From assembly GCA_013822695.1 (NCBI GenBank), contig PNKW01000013.1:1-57000 (forward strand): a stretch of 57,000 nucleotides of DNA. Direction: 5' to 3'. How positions within the stretch are numbered: the first letter of the stretch is position 1; each line of letters starts with the position of its first letter. This stretch comes from Erythrobacter sp. Lineage in GTDB: Bacteria; Pseudomonadota; Alphaproteobacteria; Sphingomonadales; Sphingomonadaceae. Of this stretch, positions 25,179 through 36,447 are shown in pieces. The notes beneath the pieces were generated by a model that saw nothing but the letters and a program-made list of their open reading frames with translations, did not search any database and was not told the DNA's origin. The position numbers were made by a program, and so were the translations under genes.

Positions 25179-26771
25179 TCACTCCCACTCGATCGTCCCC
25201 GGCGGCTTCGAGGTATAGTCATAGACCACCCGGTTGATGCCCTTGACCTCGTTGACGATGCGGGTTGCCACGCGGGTGAGGAAGCCGGCGTCGAAGGGGA
25301 AGACGTCTGCGGTCATCCCGTCGGTCGAGGTCACGGCGCGCAGGGCGCAGACGCTGTCATAAGTGCGCCCGTCGCCCATCACGCCGACGGTCTTGACGGG
25401 GAGCAGCACCGCGAAGGCCTGCCAGATCGCATCATAGAGCCCGGCATTGCGGATTTCCTCGAGATAGACCGCGTCCGCCTTCCTCAGAATGTCGCAGCGT
25501 TCCTTGGTGACTTCGCCGGGGATGCGGATCGCGAGGCCCGGGCCGGGGAAGGGATGGCGGCCGACGAAGGCGTCGGGCAGGCCCAGTTCGCGCCCGAGAT
25601 CGCGGACCTCGTCCTTGAACAGCTCGCGCAAGGGCTCGACCAGCTGCATGTTCATGCGTTCGGGCAGGCCGCCGACATTGTGGTGGCTCTTGATCGTCAC
25701 CGAAGGCCCCCCGGTGAAGGACACCGATTCGATCACGTCGGGATAGAGCGTGCCCTGCGCGAGGAAATCCGCGCCGCCGACCTTCTTGGCCTCGGCCTCG
25801 AACACGTCGATGAAGGTCTTGCCGATGAACTTGCGCTTGGCCTCGGGGTCGGTGAGCCCGGCCAGCCCGCCGAGGAACAGCGCTTCGGCCTCCACGTGGA
25901 CGAGCGGGATGTTGTAATGATCGCGGAACAGGGTGACGACCTGCTCGGCCTCGTTCATGCGCATCAGGCCATGGTCGACGAAGACGCAGGTCAACTGGTC
26001 GCCGATCGCTTCGTGAATCAGCACCGCGGCGACCGCGGAGTCGACCCCGCCACTGAGGCCGCAGATCACCCGCTTGTCGCCCACCTGTGCGCGGATTTCG
26101 GCGATCTTGGTCTGGCGGAATTCGGCCATCGTCCAGTCGCCCTTGAGGCCGCAGACATGGCGGACGAAGTTGGCGATCAGGCGTGCGCCGTCGGGGGTGT
26201 GGACCACCTCGGGGTGGAACTGGGTGCCGTAGAACTTGCGCGCTTCGTCCGCGATCACCGCGAAAGGCGCGCCATCGGAGGTGGCGACGATCTCGAAGCC
26301 GGGAGCAAATTGCGTGACCTTGTCGCCGTGGCTCATCCACACCTGATGCCGCTCGCCCACGTCCCAGAGCCCGTTGAACAGCGCGCATTCGGCGGTGACG
26401 GTGAGGAAGGCGCGGCCGAACTCGCCGCCCTCTCCCGTTTCGTGTCCGGGCTTGACCTCACCGCCGAGCTGGTGGCTCATCACCTGCTGGCCATAGCAGA
26501 TGCCGAGGATCGGCACCCCGGCCTCGAACAGCATTTGCGGGGCGCGCGGAGAGCCATCCTCGGGGACGCTGGCGGGCGAGCCTGACAGGATGATGCCCTT
26601 GGGGCGCATCCGGTGGAAGGCCGCCTCGGCCTGGGTGAAGGGAGCGATCTCGGAATAGACCCCCGCCTCGCGCACCCGGCGCGCGATCAGCTGGGTCACT
26701 TGCGACCCGAAGTCGACGATCAGGATCGAGTCGGAAACGGCGGACTCGCCGCCAAGGGTGTGCGCGCTCAT
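25179..26771 (-). CDS. guaA: GMP synthase (glutamine-hydrolysing)
   Basis: GuaA converts XMP to GMP with ATP and glutamine. The class I glutamine amidotransferase domain shows [16 protein letters not shown] (catalytic cysteine) and FHPEVVHT (His-x-Glu). The ATP-pyrophosphatase P-loop is [15 protein letters not shown], and the C-terminal dimerisation domain ends with the usual PPGTIEWE. The length is 530 residues from the first ATG; it may begin slightly later at the segment [11 protein letters not shown]. It converges with the PLD-like gene, 34 bp apart. Confidence 0.97.
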   Translation of the reverse strand: MSAHTLGGESAVSDSILIVDFGSQVTQLIARRVREAGVYSEIAPFTQAEAAFHRMRPKGIILSGSPASVPEDGSPRAPQMLFEAGVPILGICYGQQVMSHQLGGEVKPGHETGEGGEFGRAFLTVTAECALFNGLWDVGERHQVWMSHGDKVTQFAPGFEIVATSDGAPFAVIADEARKFYGTQFHPEVVHTPDGARLIANFVRHVCGLKGDWTMAEFRQTKIAEIRAQVGDKRVICGLSGGVDSAVAAVLIHEAIGDQLTCVFVDHGLMRMNEAEQVVTLFRDHYNIPLVHVEAEALFLGGLAGLTDPEAKRKFIGKTFIDVFEAEAKKVGGADFLAQGTLYPDVIESVSFTGGPSVTIKSHHNVGGLPERMNMQLVEPLRELFKDEVRDLGRELGLPDAFVGRHPFPGPGLAIRIPGEVTKERCDILRKADAVYLEEIRNAGLYDAIWQAFAVLLPVKTVGVMGDGRTYDSVCALRAVTSTDGMTADVFPFDAGFLTRVATRIVNEVKGINRVVYDYTSKPPGTIEWE

Positions 26772-27041
26772 GGCGGCGGATTAAGGAGCGCGCCTCGCGC
26801 TGTCCAGCGCCCCGCACGCGCGATCCGCGATTTTGCGCCGCAACATAAAAGGGGCGATCTGAATTCAGGAGGTTCCCGGAAAAGTCGCCAGATCCGGTTG
26901 CAATCTTTGGAACCAATCCCGCACATTTCGCATTTGCACATTATTCTTGTGCACTGCACCAGAGTTTCAAACAGCAACCTAATGCCGGACAGCGGCATCG
27001 CAAATCCCGAAACCCTCTCTCAATTTTCGGAAGGTCATCAC

Positions 27042-27353
27042 ATGCGTTTCACTCTTCCCCTGCTCGCCCTCGTCGCTTTCGCCGCCCCTGCCGCGGCTGA
27101 GGAGGTCGTCACCGTCAAGATCGGCTACGGCGATGTCGACGTCACCACCGCCGAAGGCCGCGCCGCGCTCGAAGCGCGGATCGACGCGCGCCTCAGGAAG
27201 GCCTGCGCGACCCCTTCCGCCGCGCGCTACACCCACACCCGCAGCGCCGTCGACAGCAAGTGCGTCGCCGATGCGCGCGCAGCGGCGCTCGCCGAAGTCG
27301 ATCGCGTCGCCGCGCTCCAGCAGCGCAGCGGCCGTGAAGTCGCCGCCAACTAA
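27042..27353 (+). CDS. UrcA-family protein
   Basis: This 103-residue secreted protein has a signal peptide (MRFTLPLLALVAFAAPAAAE) and the UrcA core: VKIGYGDVDVTTAEGRAALEARI, then ARLRKACATPS and DSKCVADARAAALAEV. Two cysteines probably form a disulfide. The family is typical of sphingomonads and caulobacters; its role is unknown. CGGAAGG lies 7 bp before the ATG. The AT-richer 26.8-27.0 kb region upstream probably holds its promoter. Confidence 0.85.
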   Translation: MRFTLPLLALVAFAAPAAAEEVVTVKIGYGDVDVTTAEGRAALEARIDARLRKACATPSAARYTHTRSAVDSKCVADARAAALAEVDRVAALQQRSGREVAAN

Positions 27354-27367
27354 GCGGGCCCAAGCAT

Positions 27368-27406
27368 CTGAAATTTCAGGCGGTCGCCGGAGTGATCCGG
27401 CGGCCG
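27368..27406 (+). terminator. Palindrome and hairpin after the urcA-like gene
   Basis: A 12-bp palindrome CTGAAATTTCAG (27368-27379) is followed by a stem CGGTCGCCGG (27381-27390) pairing with CCGGCGGCCG (27397-27406) with one G-T wobble. TTTG follows. It probably terminates the urcA-like transcript. Confidence 0.6.
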
Positions 27407-27865
27407 TTTGCGTGACATGCACCTTAGTGTGTTGCGTTTGACGCAAGTCACCTTAATGTTTTCTCATTTGAAATAGCGCCGCCGGAATACCACTTGGCCC
27501 ATCGAGCGATGCGGCGCGTGGCCTCCTCTCCATCCCCGCGCTGATCCGAACAGGACGCATCGCCTGGCGACACGGACCGAACACGGCTCCGTCCGCCCGC
27601 CTGCCGACCGGAAAGGACTGGCCAGCTCTCCCCCCTGCTGCGCCCTCCCCTCGGTCACTGCCCCGCTCCCCAGCCGGGCATGCAGCGAAAGAGACGCGGC
27701 CACCGCACTCCCCCCCCCTGAACTGGTGGCCGCGTCTCGAGCGGGAAGGCCGCTGTGCCGCGCGCATGCCGCGCGCCGGATCATTGCCTTTTTCGATTGC
27801 GGTGGTGAATTATTTTCAGTCTCGTACAAGATTGAAAGTTACGCGTCCGTTTCTACATCATACTC
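27407..27865. other. Non-coding stretch with a 13-bp inverted repeat
   Basis: I see no convincing gene here. GAGACGCGGCCAC (27691-27703) and GTGGCCGCGTCTC (27726-27738) form perfect 13-bp arms around a 22-nt C-rich loop. From about 27780 to 27860 the sequence turns AT-rich, which is where a promoter for the small gene at 27940 would be expected. Confidence 0.5.
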
Positions 27866-27905
27866 GGCCCGGGCGCTCCCTCTCCCCCCAAAAATCGCCC
27901 GGGCC
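27866..27905 (+). promoter_or_regulatory. Leader hairpin before the 27-residue peptide gene
   Basis: GGCCCGGGCG (27866-27875) pairs perfectly with CGCCCGGGCC (27896-27905) around a 20-nt loop. It lies 34 bp before the ATG of the small peptide, so it would be in its 5' leader and could control stability or translation. Confidence 0.5.
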
Positions 27906-27939
27906 AACCCGTAAAACAACAGAACTGGGAAACAGTACC

Positions 27940-28023
27940 ATGACCATGATCAGCGAAAAGGCCATCGCCCTGCTGCTCGCCGTTGCGCTCAGCAGCACCG
28001 CGTTCAACACGTTTATCGTGTAG
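27940..28023 (+). CDS. Very small hydrophobic peptide (27 residues)
   Basis: This short frame starts MTMISEKAIALLLAVALSST and ends FNTFIV. It is one hydrophobic helix with a short charged N-terminus, so it is probably inserted in the inner membrane. It lies between a strong leader hairpin (27866-27905) and a terminator hairpin (28077-28106), forming a compact transcription unit. ACACG and CGTGT flank the last codons as a small stem. No clear Shine-Dalgarno is seen beyond GGGAAA. A real microprotein is plausible but unproven. Confidence 0.5.
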   Translation: MTMISEKAIALLLAVALSSTAFNTFIV

Positions 28024-28076
28024 GGCCTCAAGCCTCCGGTATCGTGTAAGCGCGCCAGCAGGCCCAAGCCTCAACC

Positions 28077-28106
28077 GGCCCGGTTCCTCATCCGAGGAGC
28101 CGGGCC
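28077..28106. terminator. Strong hairpin terminator between convergent genes
   Basis: GGCCCGGTTCCTC (28077-28089) pairs with GAGGAGCCGGGCC (28094-28106) in a 13-bp stem with one G-T wobble and a 4-nt loop. It ends the small-peptide transcript and probably also that of the convergent acyl-CoA synthetase. Confidence 0.8.
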
Positions 28107-28115
28107 GAGCTGTTT

Positions 28116-29675
28116 CTAGTCGGTCCCACCCAGCCGCGCGGCTGCCTCGCGCAGCTCGGTCTTGAGCAGCTTGCCGATGTGGCTCCTCGGCATTTCGGCA
28201 ATCGCGTGGAGCGCCGCCAGCCGCTGGGTCTTGCCCAGCCGTGCGTTGACCGCCGCCATGATCGCGCCCGTATCGCCCGCGCCGTCCTTCAGCACCACGA
28301 AGCCCACCGGTGTCTCCCCCCAGGCGCGCGAGGGGACGCCGACCACTGCCGCCTCGACCACCCCCGGCTCCTTCGCCAATTCGGCTTCCAGATCGCTCGG
28401 ATAGATGTTGAACCCGCCCGAGATGATCATGTCCTTGGCGCGGCCGACCAGCTCGACGAACCCCTCGGCATCGACCCGGCCGATATCGCCCATGCGCTGC
28501 CACACGCCGCCCTCGGGATCGGTCCAGTAGCCCTCGCGGGTCTTCTCGGGCTGGTTCTTGTAGCCGCTCATCATGGTGAGGCTGCGGCCGACGAGATTGC
28601 CGGGGGTGCCCGGCGGAACCTCGCGGTCCTCGTCGTCGAGCACCTTCAGCTCGCTGCCGGGCGCGGGGCGGCCGACGGTGTGGAGCTTGTCCGGAAACTC
28701 GTGACACGGCAGCAGGCACACCACCCCGCCCTCGGTCATCGAATAGATCTCGATCAGCCCGCCCGGCATGCGCTGGAGCACCTCGCGCTTGAGGTCGGCG
28801 GAAAAGGGCGCGGACGTGCAGTATTTGAGCTTGAGGCTGGCAAGGTCGAAGCTGTCGAACTCCGCAAAATCCATCAGCCGCTGGTACTGCACCGGCACCA
28901 GCATGGTGATGGTGGTGCGGTCGGCCTGCGCAAGCCCGAGCCACTTGGCGCAATCGAACTTGCCCATCACCCGCACACAGCCGCCCGCCAGCAGCACGGG
29001 AAGGAAGGCGACCATCGTGGTGTTCGAATAGAGCGGGGTGGAAGCGAGCGAGCGCACCTCGATCCCCGCGCCGAGATAGCTCAGCCCGGTCGAGGCGAAT
29101 TGCCGCCAGCGCATCTGGTGCGAATGGACGATGCCCTTGGGAATGCCGGTGGTGCCGCTGGAGTAGATGATGTTGAACGGGTCCTTGGGCTCCGGCACGA
29201 ATTCCGGCGCGCGGCTTCCCGGAGGGGCCATCCATTGATCGATGCTCTCCAAGGGCACGCGGATCAGGTGCGCCATGAACTCCGGCCCCAGCTCCGCCGC
29301 CTTGGCCGCATCGATGAACAGATGGATCGAGCCCGAATCCTTTGCCATGCCTTCGAGCTGCTCGGGCGAGGCGCTGGTGGTCAGCGGCGCTGCCACCCCG
29401 CCCGCGCGCATCGCGGCGAGAAACACCAGCGCATACTCGACGGTGGAGGTGCCGAGGATCGCCACGGCCTGCCCGCGTTGCAGCCCGGTCTCCACCAGCC
29501 GCGCTGCCAGCCGATCGATGAGGCCCACCAGTTCCGCCCAGTAAACCTCGCGCTTTTCATCGACCAGCGCGAGTTCATCACCCTTGATGCGCGACCATTC
29601 CATCAGGATGTCGGGGAAGTTGCCGAAGGGTTCGGCAAGGCGGCTCATCATTGCGTCGTGGTTCATGGGGCCCAT
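28116..29675 (-). CDS. Acyl-CoA synthetase (AMP-forming), second copy
   Basis: This ANL enzyme of about 519 residues has the ATP loop IIYSSGTTGIPKG, IEIYSMTEGG, the hinge MGDIGRVDAEGFVELVGRAKD and the C-terminal GKLLKTELRE lysine. FNIYPSDLE is typical of medium- or long-chain and aryl-CoA ligases. It starts at ATG 29675 or 29666 (MNHDAMM); neither has a good ribosome site. It diverges from the PIG-L gene, and the shared upstream region holds a relative of the AAAGTGYGAGGAC motif. The substrate is unknown. Confidence 0.92.
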   Translation of the reverse strand: MGPMNHDAMMSRLAEPFGNFPDILMEWSRIKGDELALVDEKREVYWAELVGLIDRLAARLVETGLQRGQAVAILGTSTVEYALVFLAAMRAGGVAAPLTTSASPEQLEGMAKDSGSIHLFIDAAKAAELGPEFMAHLIRVPLESIDQWMAPPGSRAPEFVPEPKDPFNIIYSSGTTGIPKGIVHSHQMRWRQFASTGLSYLGAGIEVRSLASTPLYSNTTMVAFLPVLLAGGCVRVMGKFDCAKWLGLAQADRTTITMLVPVQYQRLMDFAEFDSFDLASLKLKYCTSAPFSADLKREVLQRMPGGLIEIYSMTEGGVVCLLPCHEFPDKLHTVGRPAPGSELKVLDDEDREVPPGTPGNLVGRSLTMMSGYKNQPEKTREGYWTDPEGGVWQRMGDIGRVDAEGFVELVGRAKDMIISGGFNIYPSDLEAELAKEPGVVEAAVVGVPSRAWGETPVGFVVLKDGAGDTGAIMAAVNARLGKTQRLAALHAIAEMPRSHIGKLLKTELREAAARLGGTD

Positions 29676-29714
29676 GCATAATCTGCGGGCAATCGGGCGC
29701 AAGGAATTGCGCAT

Positions 29715-29731
29715 GCCCTCGCACAAGTGCC
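29715..29731 (-). promoter_or_regulatory. Candidate regulatory motif, site 3
   Basis: On the minus strand this reads GGCACTTGTGCGAGGGC. The inverted repeat GCAC-TT-GTGC runs into GTGCGAGGGC, compared with GCAC-AAA-GTGC and GTGCGAGGAC upstream of the Rieske gene. It lies 39 bp before the acyl-CoA synthetase start, close to the 41 bp seen at site 2. It may share a regulator with sites 1 and 2. Confidence 0.3.
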
Positions 29732-29756
29732 AAGAAACGCGCGAGAGGAGAGAAGC

Positions 29757-30521
29757 ATGAACCGCAATATCCGCATCGCCGCGCTCGCCGCGCTGGCGCT
29801 GGCACCGGCTCAGGCCCGCACCGCCGAGCCGCCGCAGCGCGTGCTGGTGGTGGTCGCGCACCCGGACGACGAACTCTTCATGGCCCCCGCCATCGCGGCG
29901 ATGGCACGGCAGGGCCGCGCCGTGACGATCGTCTTCGCCACCACCGGCGATCAGGGGCCGGGCGTGACCGATTTTGCGCGCGGACCGCAGCTGGGCGCGA
30001 TCCGCCGCGCCGAGGCGCAATGTTCGGCAAACGCGCTCGGGGCGCAGGCGCGGTTCCTCGAAGGTCTGGGCGACGGCACGCTGGCCAATACCCCGCAAGC
30101 GCCGGGCTCGCCCGCCGCCCGCTTCATCGATCAATTCGCGAGCGAATACGTCACCATCGATCCGCAGCTGGTGCTGACCTGGGGGCCGGATGGCGGCTAT
30201 GGCCATGCCGACCACCGCATGGTGAGCGCGCAGGTGACCATGGCCTTGCAGTCGCTGGCCAGCGAATATCGCGCGCGCCTGCTCTATGTCGGCATCCCGG
30301 CCGGCACTGTTCCGAAGGTGCCGCAGATGGCCGGCTGGGCCGAGACCGATCCCGCGCTGCTCTCGGAAACGGTGCGCTACACCTCCGCCGATCTCGCCGC
30401 CGCCAAGGCCGCCGCGATGTGCCATGCAACCCAGTTCGACGAAGCCTCGCGGCAGGGCATGATGGCGCTGTTCGACGCGACAATGTGGCAGGGCAAGGTG
30501 CATTTCCGCCCCGCCTTCTGA
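29757..30521 (+). CDS. Exported PIG-L-family deacetylase
   Basis: This 254-residue protein has a signal peptide (IRIAALAALALAPAQART) followed by the PIG-L/LmbE fold. The metal motif AHPDDE is at residues 34-39 and GHADH is in the second half. The family removes N-acetyl groups from GlcNAc-type sugars using zinc; an exported form could act on cell-wall or polysaccharide fragments. GAGAGGAGAGAAGC precedes the ATG. It is upstream of gyrB but 96 bp away, probably a separate unit. Confidence 0.92.
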   Translation: MNRNIRIAALAALALAPAQARTAEPPQRVLVVVAHPDDELFMAPAIAAMARQGRAVTIVFATTGDQGPGVTDFARGPQLGAIRRAEAQCSANALGAQARFLEGLGDGTLANTPQAPGSPAARFIDQFASEYVTIDPQLVLTWGPDGGYGHADHRMVSAQVTMALQSLASEYRARLLYVGIPAGTVPKVPQMAGWAETDPALLSETVRYTSADLAAAKAAAMCHATQFDEASRQGMMALFDATMWQGKVHFRPAF

Positions 30522-30611
30522 GCCGCCCGTCGAACCCCCTCCAACTCTCGTGGAAAAGCAGCCCCAAGGGCCCTCCCGCAGTTGGGTTTCCCCGCCCGAG
30601 CCCCTATATGA

Positions 30612-33182
<2,571 letters not shown>

Positions 33183-33194
33183 GCAAGGATCCTG

Positions 33195-34337
33195 ATGGCC
33201 GCCCACCCCAACCGCACCGGAGACCTGCAGCAGGCAAGCTTCCTGACCATCCTCGTGGTGGTCAGCCTGCTGATGGCGGTGATCGTCTACCCCTTCGCCC
33301 AGCCCCTGCTGTGGGCGGCGCTGGCGGCGATCATGTTCCAGCCGCTCTACCGCGCCGTGCTGCGGCGCGTGCGCGGGCGGCGCAATCCGGCAGCGGGGCT
33401 CAGCCTGCTGATCATCTTCATCCTAGTGCTGATCCCGGCGGCGTGGATCGCCTCGATGGTGATCGAACAAGCGATCGTGCTGGTGACGACGCTCCAGCAG
33501 CAGCCGCTCGACCTCGCGGCGCTGTTCGACACGGTCTACACCTCGCTGCCCCAGGTGGCGCGCGAGGCAGTGGACCGCAGCGGCTGGGCCGATATCGGGA
33601 TGGTGCAGACGCGGCTCCAGGAACTGCTCACCCAGAGCGCCGGGATGATCGCCAGTCAGGCCGTGTCGATCGGCAGCGGGGCGCTGGGCTTCTTTCTGTC
33701 CTTTGGCGTCGGCCTCTACGTGATGTTCTTCCTGCTGCGCGACGGCGAGCGGATCGGGCGCTCCGTGCTGTGCGCGATGCCCGTCGAACGCGCGATCGCC
33801 GACCGGCTGGCGGAGCGCTTCCTCGGCATCGTGCGCGCGACCATCAAGGGCACCGGCGTGGTCGCGCTGGTGCAGGGCGCCTTGAGCTGGATCACGCTGG
33901 TGATCGCGGGCGTGCCATCGGCGCTGCTGTTCGGCGTGGTGACGGTGTTCTTCGCGCTGGTGCCGGTGATCGGCGCGGGCGCGGTGTGGCTGCCGGCGGG
34001 ATTGTATCTGCTGGTCACCGGCGCGACCTGGCAGGGGTTCTTCGTGCTGCTGGTGGGCTTCTTCATCATCTCCTCGGCCGACAACGTGCTGCGCCCCATT
34101 CTGGTGGGCCGCGACACCGGCATTCCCGACTGGATCATCCTCATCACCACGCTGGGCGGCATCAGCCTCGTCGGCTTCTCCGGCATCGTGCTCGGGCCGC
34201 TGGTGGCGGGGCTGTTCCTTGCCAGCTGGTCGATCCTGCGCGAACAGCGCGAGGAGGACGAGGAGGCCGCGATGCAGGCCGATGACGGCATCCGCGTCGA
34301 TGCGGCGGGCCACGCGCCCGAAGCGTCGGCGGGCTGA
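33195..34337 (+). CDS. AI-2E-family transporter
   Basis: This 380-residue membrane protein has a pair of N-terminal helices (LTILVVVSLLMAVIVYPFAQ, PLLWAALAAIMFQPLY). A periplasmic loop follows, then a C-terminal group of helices ending with GFSGIVLGPLVAGLFLASW, the family signature region. AI-2E proteins (PerM/TqsA) export small molecules or ions; the substrate is unknown. It starts 12 bp after gyrB and 9 bp before the M50-like gene, so the three may be co-transcribed. Confidence 0.93.
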   Translation: MAAHPNRTGDLQQASFLTILVVVSLLMAVIVYPFAQPLLWAALAAIMFQPLYRAVLRRVRGRRNPAAGLSLLIIFILVLIPAAWIASMVIEQAIVLVTTLQQQPLDLAALFDTVYTSLPQVAREAVDRSGWADIGMVQTRLQELLTQSAGMIASQAVSIGSGALGFFLSFGVGLYVMFFLLRDGERIGRSVLCAMPVERAIADRLAERFLGIVRATIKGTGVVALVQGALSWITLVIAGVPSALLFGVVTVFFALVPVIGAGAVWLPAGLYLLVTGATWQGFFVLLVGFFIISSADNVLRPILVGRDTGIPDWIILITTLGGISLVGFSGIVLGPLVAGLFLASWSILREQREEDEEAAMQADDGIRVDAAGHAPEASAG

Positions 34338-34346
34338 GGGCTGCGC

Positions 34347-35123
34347 ATGTCCTCGCTCGTCACTCCCGGCTCCAAGGGCGAGGCGATCGGCCGGCTGGTG
34401 CTGGCCGGCTTCGTGGTTTCGCTGCTGCCGGTGCTGCCCTTCGGCGCCTATATCGCCTATCCCTTCCTGATCCTGACGACCTGGTTTCACGAGATGGGCC
34501 ATGGCCTGACTGCGGCGGTGCTCGGCCAGTCGTTCGAGCGGCTGGTGCTGCTTCCCGATGGCTCGGGCTATGCCGAATATCTCATCAGCGGCAATGCCTC
34601 GCGGCTGGTGCAGGCGGCGATCTCGATCGGCGGCCCGCTCGGCCCCAGCGTGGTGGGGGCCGGGCTGATCGTCGCCAGCGCCCACCCGCGCGCCTGGCGG
34701 CCGGTGCTGTGGGCGATGGTCGCCGCGATCCTTGCCAGCACCATCATCTGGGTGCGCTCGGCGACCGGATGGTGGGCGCTGCCGGTCGCCGCGGCAGTGC
34801 TCGGCCTTGTCGCCTGGCGTGCGCCCGGCGGGTTCCAGCGCTTCACCCTCCAGTTTCTCGGCCTCACCGCCGCGTGGAGCGTGTTCGGCGCGTGGCGCTA
34901 CTTTCTCACCGAGCAGATCGTGATCGACGGGCAGGCGCAGCTTTCCGACACCGGAGCGATCGCTGCTGTCCTGCTGCTGCCCTACTGGTTCTGGGCCGGC
35001 GTGATCCTGCTCGCATCGGCGGCGATGTTCTTCTTCTCCCTGCGCTATGCGCTGGCCGACAAGCGCCGCGGCCCGCCGCCGAGGAAGCTCCCTGCCAACG
35101 TCCTCCAGTTCAAGCGCCGCTGA
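34347..35123 (+). CDS. M50-like membrane metallopeptidase
   Basis: This 258-residue protein has about six membrane segments. The zinc motif HEMGH is at residues 48-52, just after a hydrophobic segment. A glycine-rich SIGGPLGPSVVGAGL and a further polar stretch may provide other ligands, though no clear LDG motif is visible. It belongs to the M50B-like group of unknown substrate, distinct from site-2 proteases RseP/SpoIVFB. It follows the AI-2E gene by 9 bp. Confidence 0.85.
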   Translation: MSSLVTPGSKGEAIGRLVLAGFVVSLLPVLPFGAYIAYPFLILTTWFHEMGHGLTAAVLGQSFERLVLLPDGSGYAEYLISGNASRLVQAAISIGGPLGPSVVGAGLIVASAHPRAWRPVLWAMVAAILASTIIWVRSATGWWALPVAAAVLGLVAWRAPGGFQRFTLQFLGLTAAWSVFGAWRYFLTEQIVIDGQAQLSDTGAIAAVLLLPYWFWAGVILLASAAMFFFSLRYALADKRRGPPPRKLPANVLQFKRR

Positions 35124-35171
35124 CGCTTTGAGCAGTCCCGCCAGCGCCCCCATCGCGGTAGCCTGCCGCAC

Positions 35172-35696
35172 ATGGACCTGACCGAACTCGCCGACCGGCT
35201 CGCCATTGCCGAGACCCTCGCGCTCTACTGCCGCGGCATCGACCGCTGCGAGCCCGAGCAGCTCGCCGCCGCCTTCACCCCGGACGCCCTGATCGACTAT
35301 GGCGACGGCGCAAGGCCGGTTGCCGAGGTCATCCCCGGGCTGATGGCGGGTCTGGGGGCGATGCGGCTGACCCAGCACAACATCTCAAACACCGTGATGC
35401 GCATCACCGGCGATGCCGCGCGGGCCGAGACCAACTGCGTCGCGCTCCACCTCATCCCCGCGCCGGAGGGAGAGATCGAGCTGCCAGACACTGAACTGGT
35501 CGTCGGCGGCCGCTACCTCGACAGGCTCGCAAAGCGCGAAGGCCGCTGGCTGATCGCCGAGCGGCTCTACGTGATGGACTGGAACCGCAGCGTGCCCGCC
35601 ACGATGGCGCTCGAAGGCGGGCTGCTGGGCGGCCTCCGGCGCCGGGGCGCACGCGGGACCGACGATCCGTCAGCGGCGTGGTGGGCCGGGGGTTAG
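35172..35696 (+). CDS. NTF2/SnoaL-like protein
   Basis: This 174-residue protein has the SnoaL_4-type start: LADRLAIAETLALYCRGIDR, then FTPDALIDYGDG and the central TQHNISNTVMRI. The barrel ends with GRWLIAERLYVMDWNRS. Such proteins are cone-shaped dimers acting as dehydratases, isomerases or ring-hydroxylating-oxygenase accessory folds. Its activity is unknown. Its TAG stop overlaps the stop of the convergent TetR gene. Confidence 0.88.
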   Translation: MDLTELADRLAIAETLALYCRGIDRCEPEQLAAAFTPDALIDYGDGARPVAEVIPGLMAGLGAMRLTQHNISNTVMRITGDAARAETNCVALHLIPAPEGEIELPDTELVVGGRYLDRLAKREGRWLIAERLYVMDWNRSVPATMALEGGLLGGLRRRGARGTDDPSAAWWAGG

Positions 35697-36331
35697 GACG
35701 CGACCTTGAGCGTGTTCAGCCCCGCCGCATCGGCCCCGGCCTCGCCCGACAGGCCGATAAACATGGTGTCGACGATCCGCGCCAGCTTTGCCTCGGACAG
35801 CTTGTCGCCGAGATAGATCAGCGCATCGGGCATGGTGTAGACGGTGACCATCTGATTGATCATCGACAGCGCCTCATCGATCCCGAGCCCTGCGAAGAAC
35901 CCCTCGGCCTGCGCCTCGGCGATCAGCTCGCACAGGTAGTGGTCGGCAAGGTCGACATAGCTCCTCACCCGCTCGAAATTGGCCGCGCCCATCTCGCACA
36001 GCACGGTGAAGAACTGCGGATCCTCGCGGAAACGGCCTTGCGCGATGACAAAGCGACGGCGGAAGAATTCATACATCTTGCGCTGCGGCGGCAGGTTGCT
36101 TGAGAGCACCTCCTCCATCACCGCCAGCTGCGGGGCGAGCCAAGTTTGCGCGACGGCATCGAACAGATCGTCGTAATCGGCAAACAGCGCCTCGAACCGC
36201 GCGCGGGTCAACCCGCTTTCCGACATGGCGACGGTCCACGGCACCTCGGCCCCGCGCTCCTTGACGAGATCGAGCACATGGCGCGCGATCCGCTCGCGCT
36301 CCGCATCCCGGGCGGTTTCGGTCAGTGCCAT
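35693..36331 (-). CDS. TetR-family regulator
   Basis: This 212-residue protein has a TetR-type N-terminal DNA-binding domain, with RERIARHVLDLVKERGAEVPWTVAMSESGLTRARFEALF. A helical ligand domain follows (FRRRFVIAQGRFREDPQFF). The recognition helix SGLTRARFEALFADYDDLF departs from the usual TetR pattern but keeps the spacing. It begins at ATG 36331. It converges with the SnoaL-like gene and is likely to control neighbouring fatty-acid or steroid-type genes; the ligand is unknown. Confidence 0.8.
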   Translation of the reverse strand: MALTETARDAERERIARHVLDLVKERGAEVPWTVAMSESGLTRARFEALFADYDDLFDAVAQTWLAPQLAVMEEVLSSNLPPQRKMYEFFRRRFVIAQGRFREDPQFFTVLCEMGAANFERVRSYVDLADHYLCELIAEAQAEGFFAGLGIDEALSMINQMVTVYTMPDALIYLGDKLSEAKLARIVDTMFIGLSGEAGADAAGLNTLKVAS

Positions 36332-36447
36332 GTCGTCTGCGCCTCCTTGCGCAAGCGCCAACATAGGCCAGCTTTGCACGGGCTTAAAGGGCCGCTCGTC
36401 GATTTTTGTGCGACGCAGCACGGGGAGCGTCGCGAGAGAGCAGCGCC

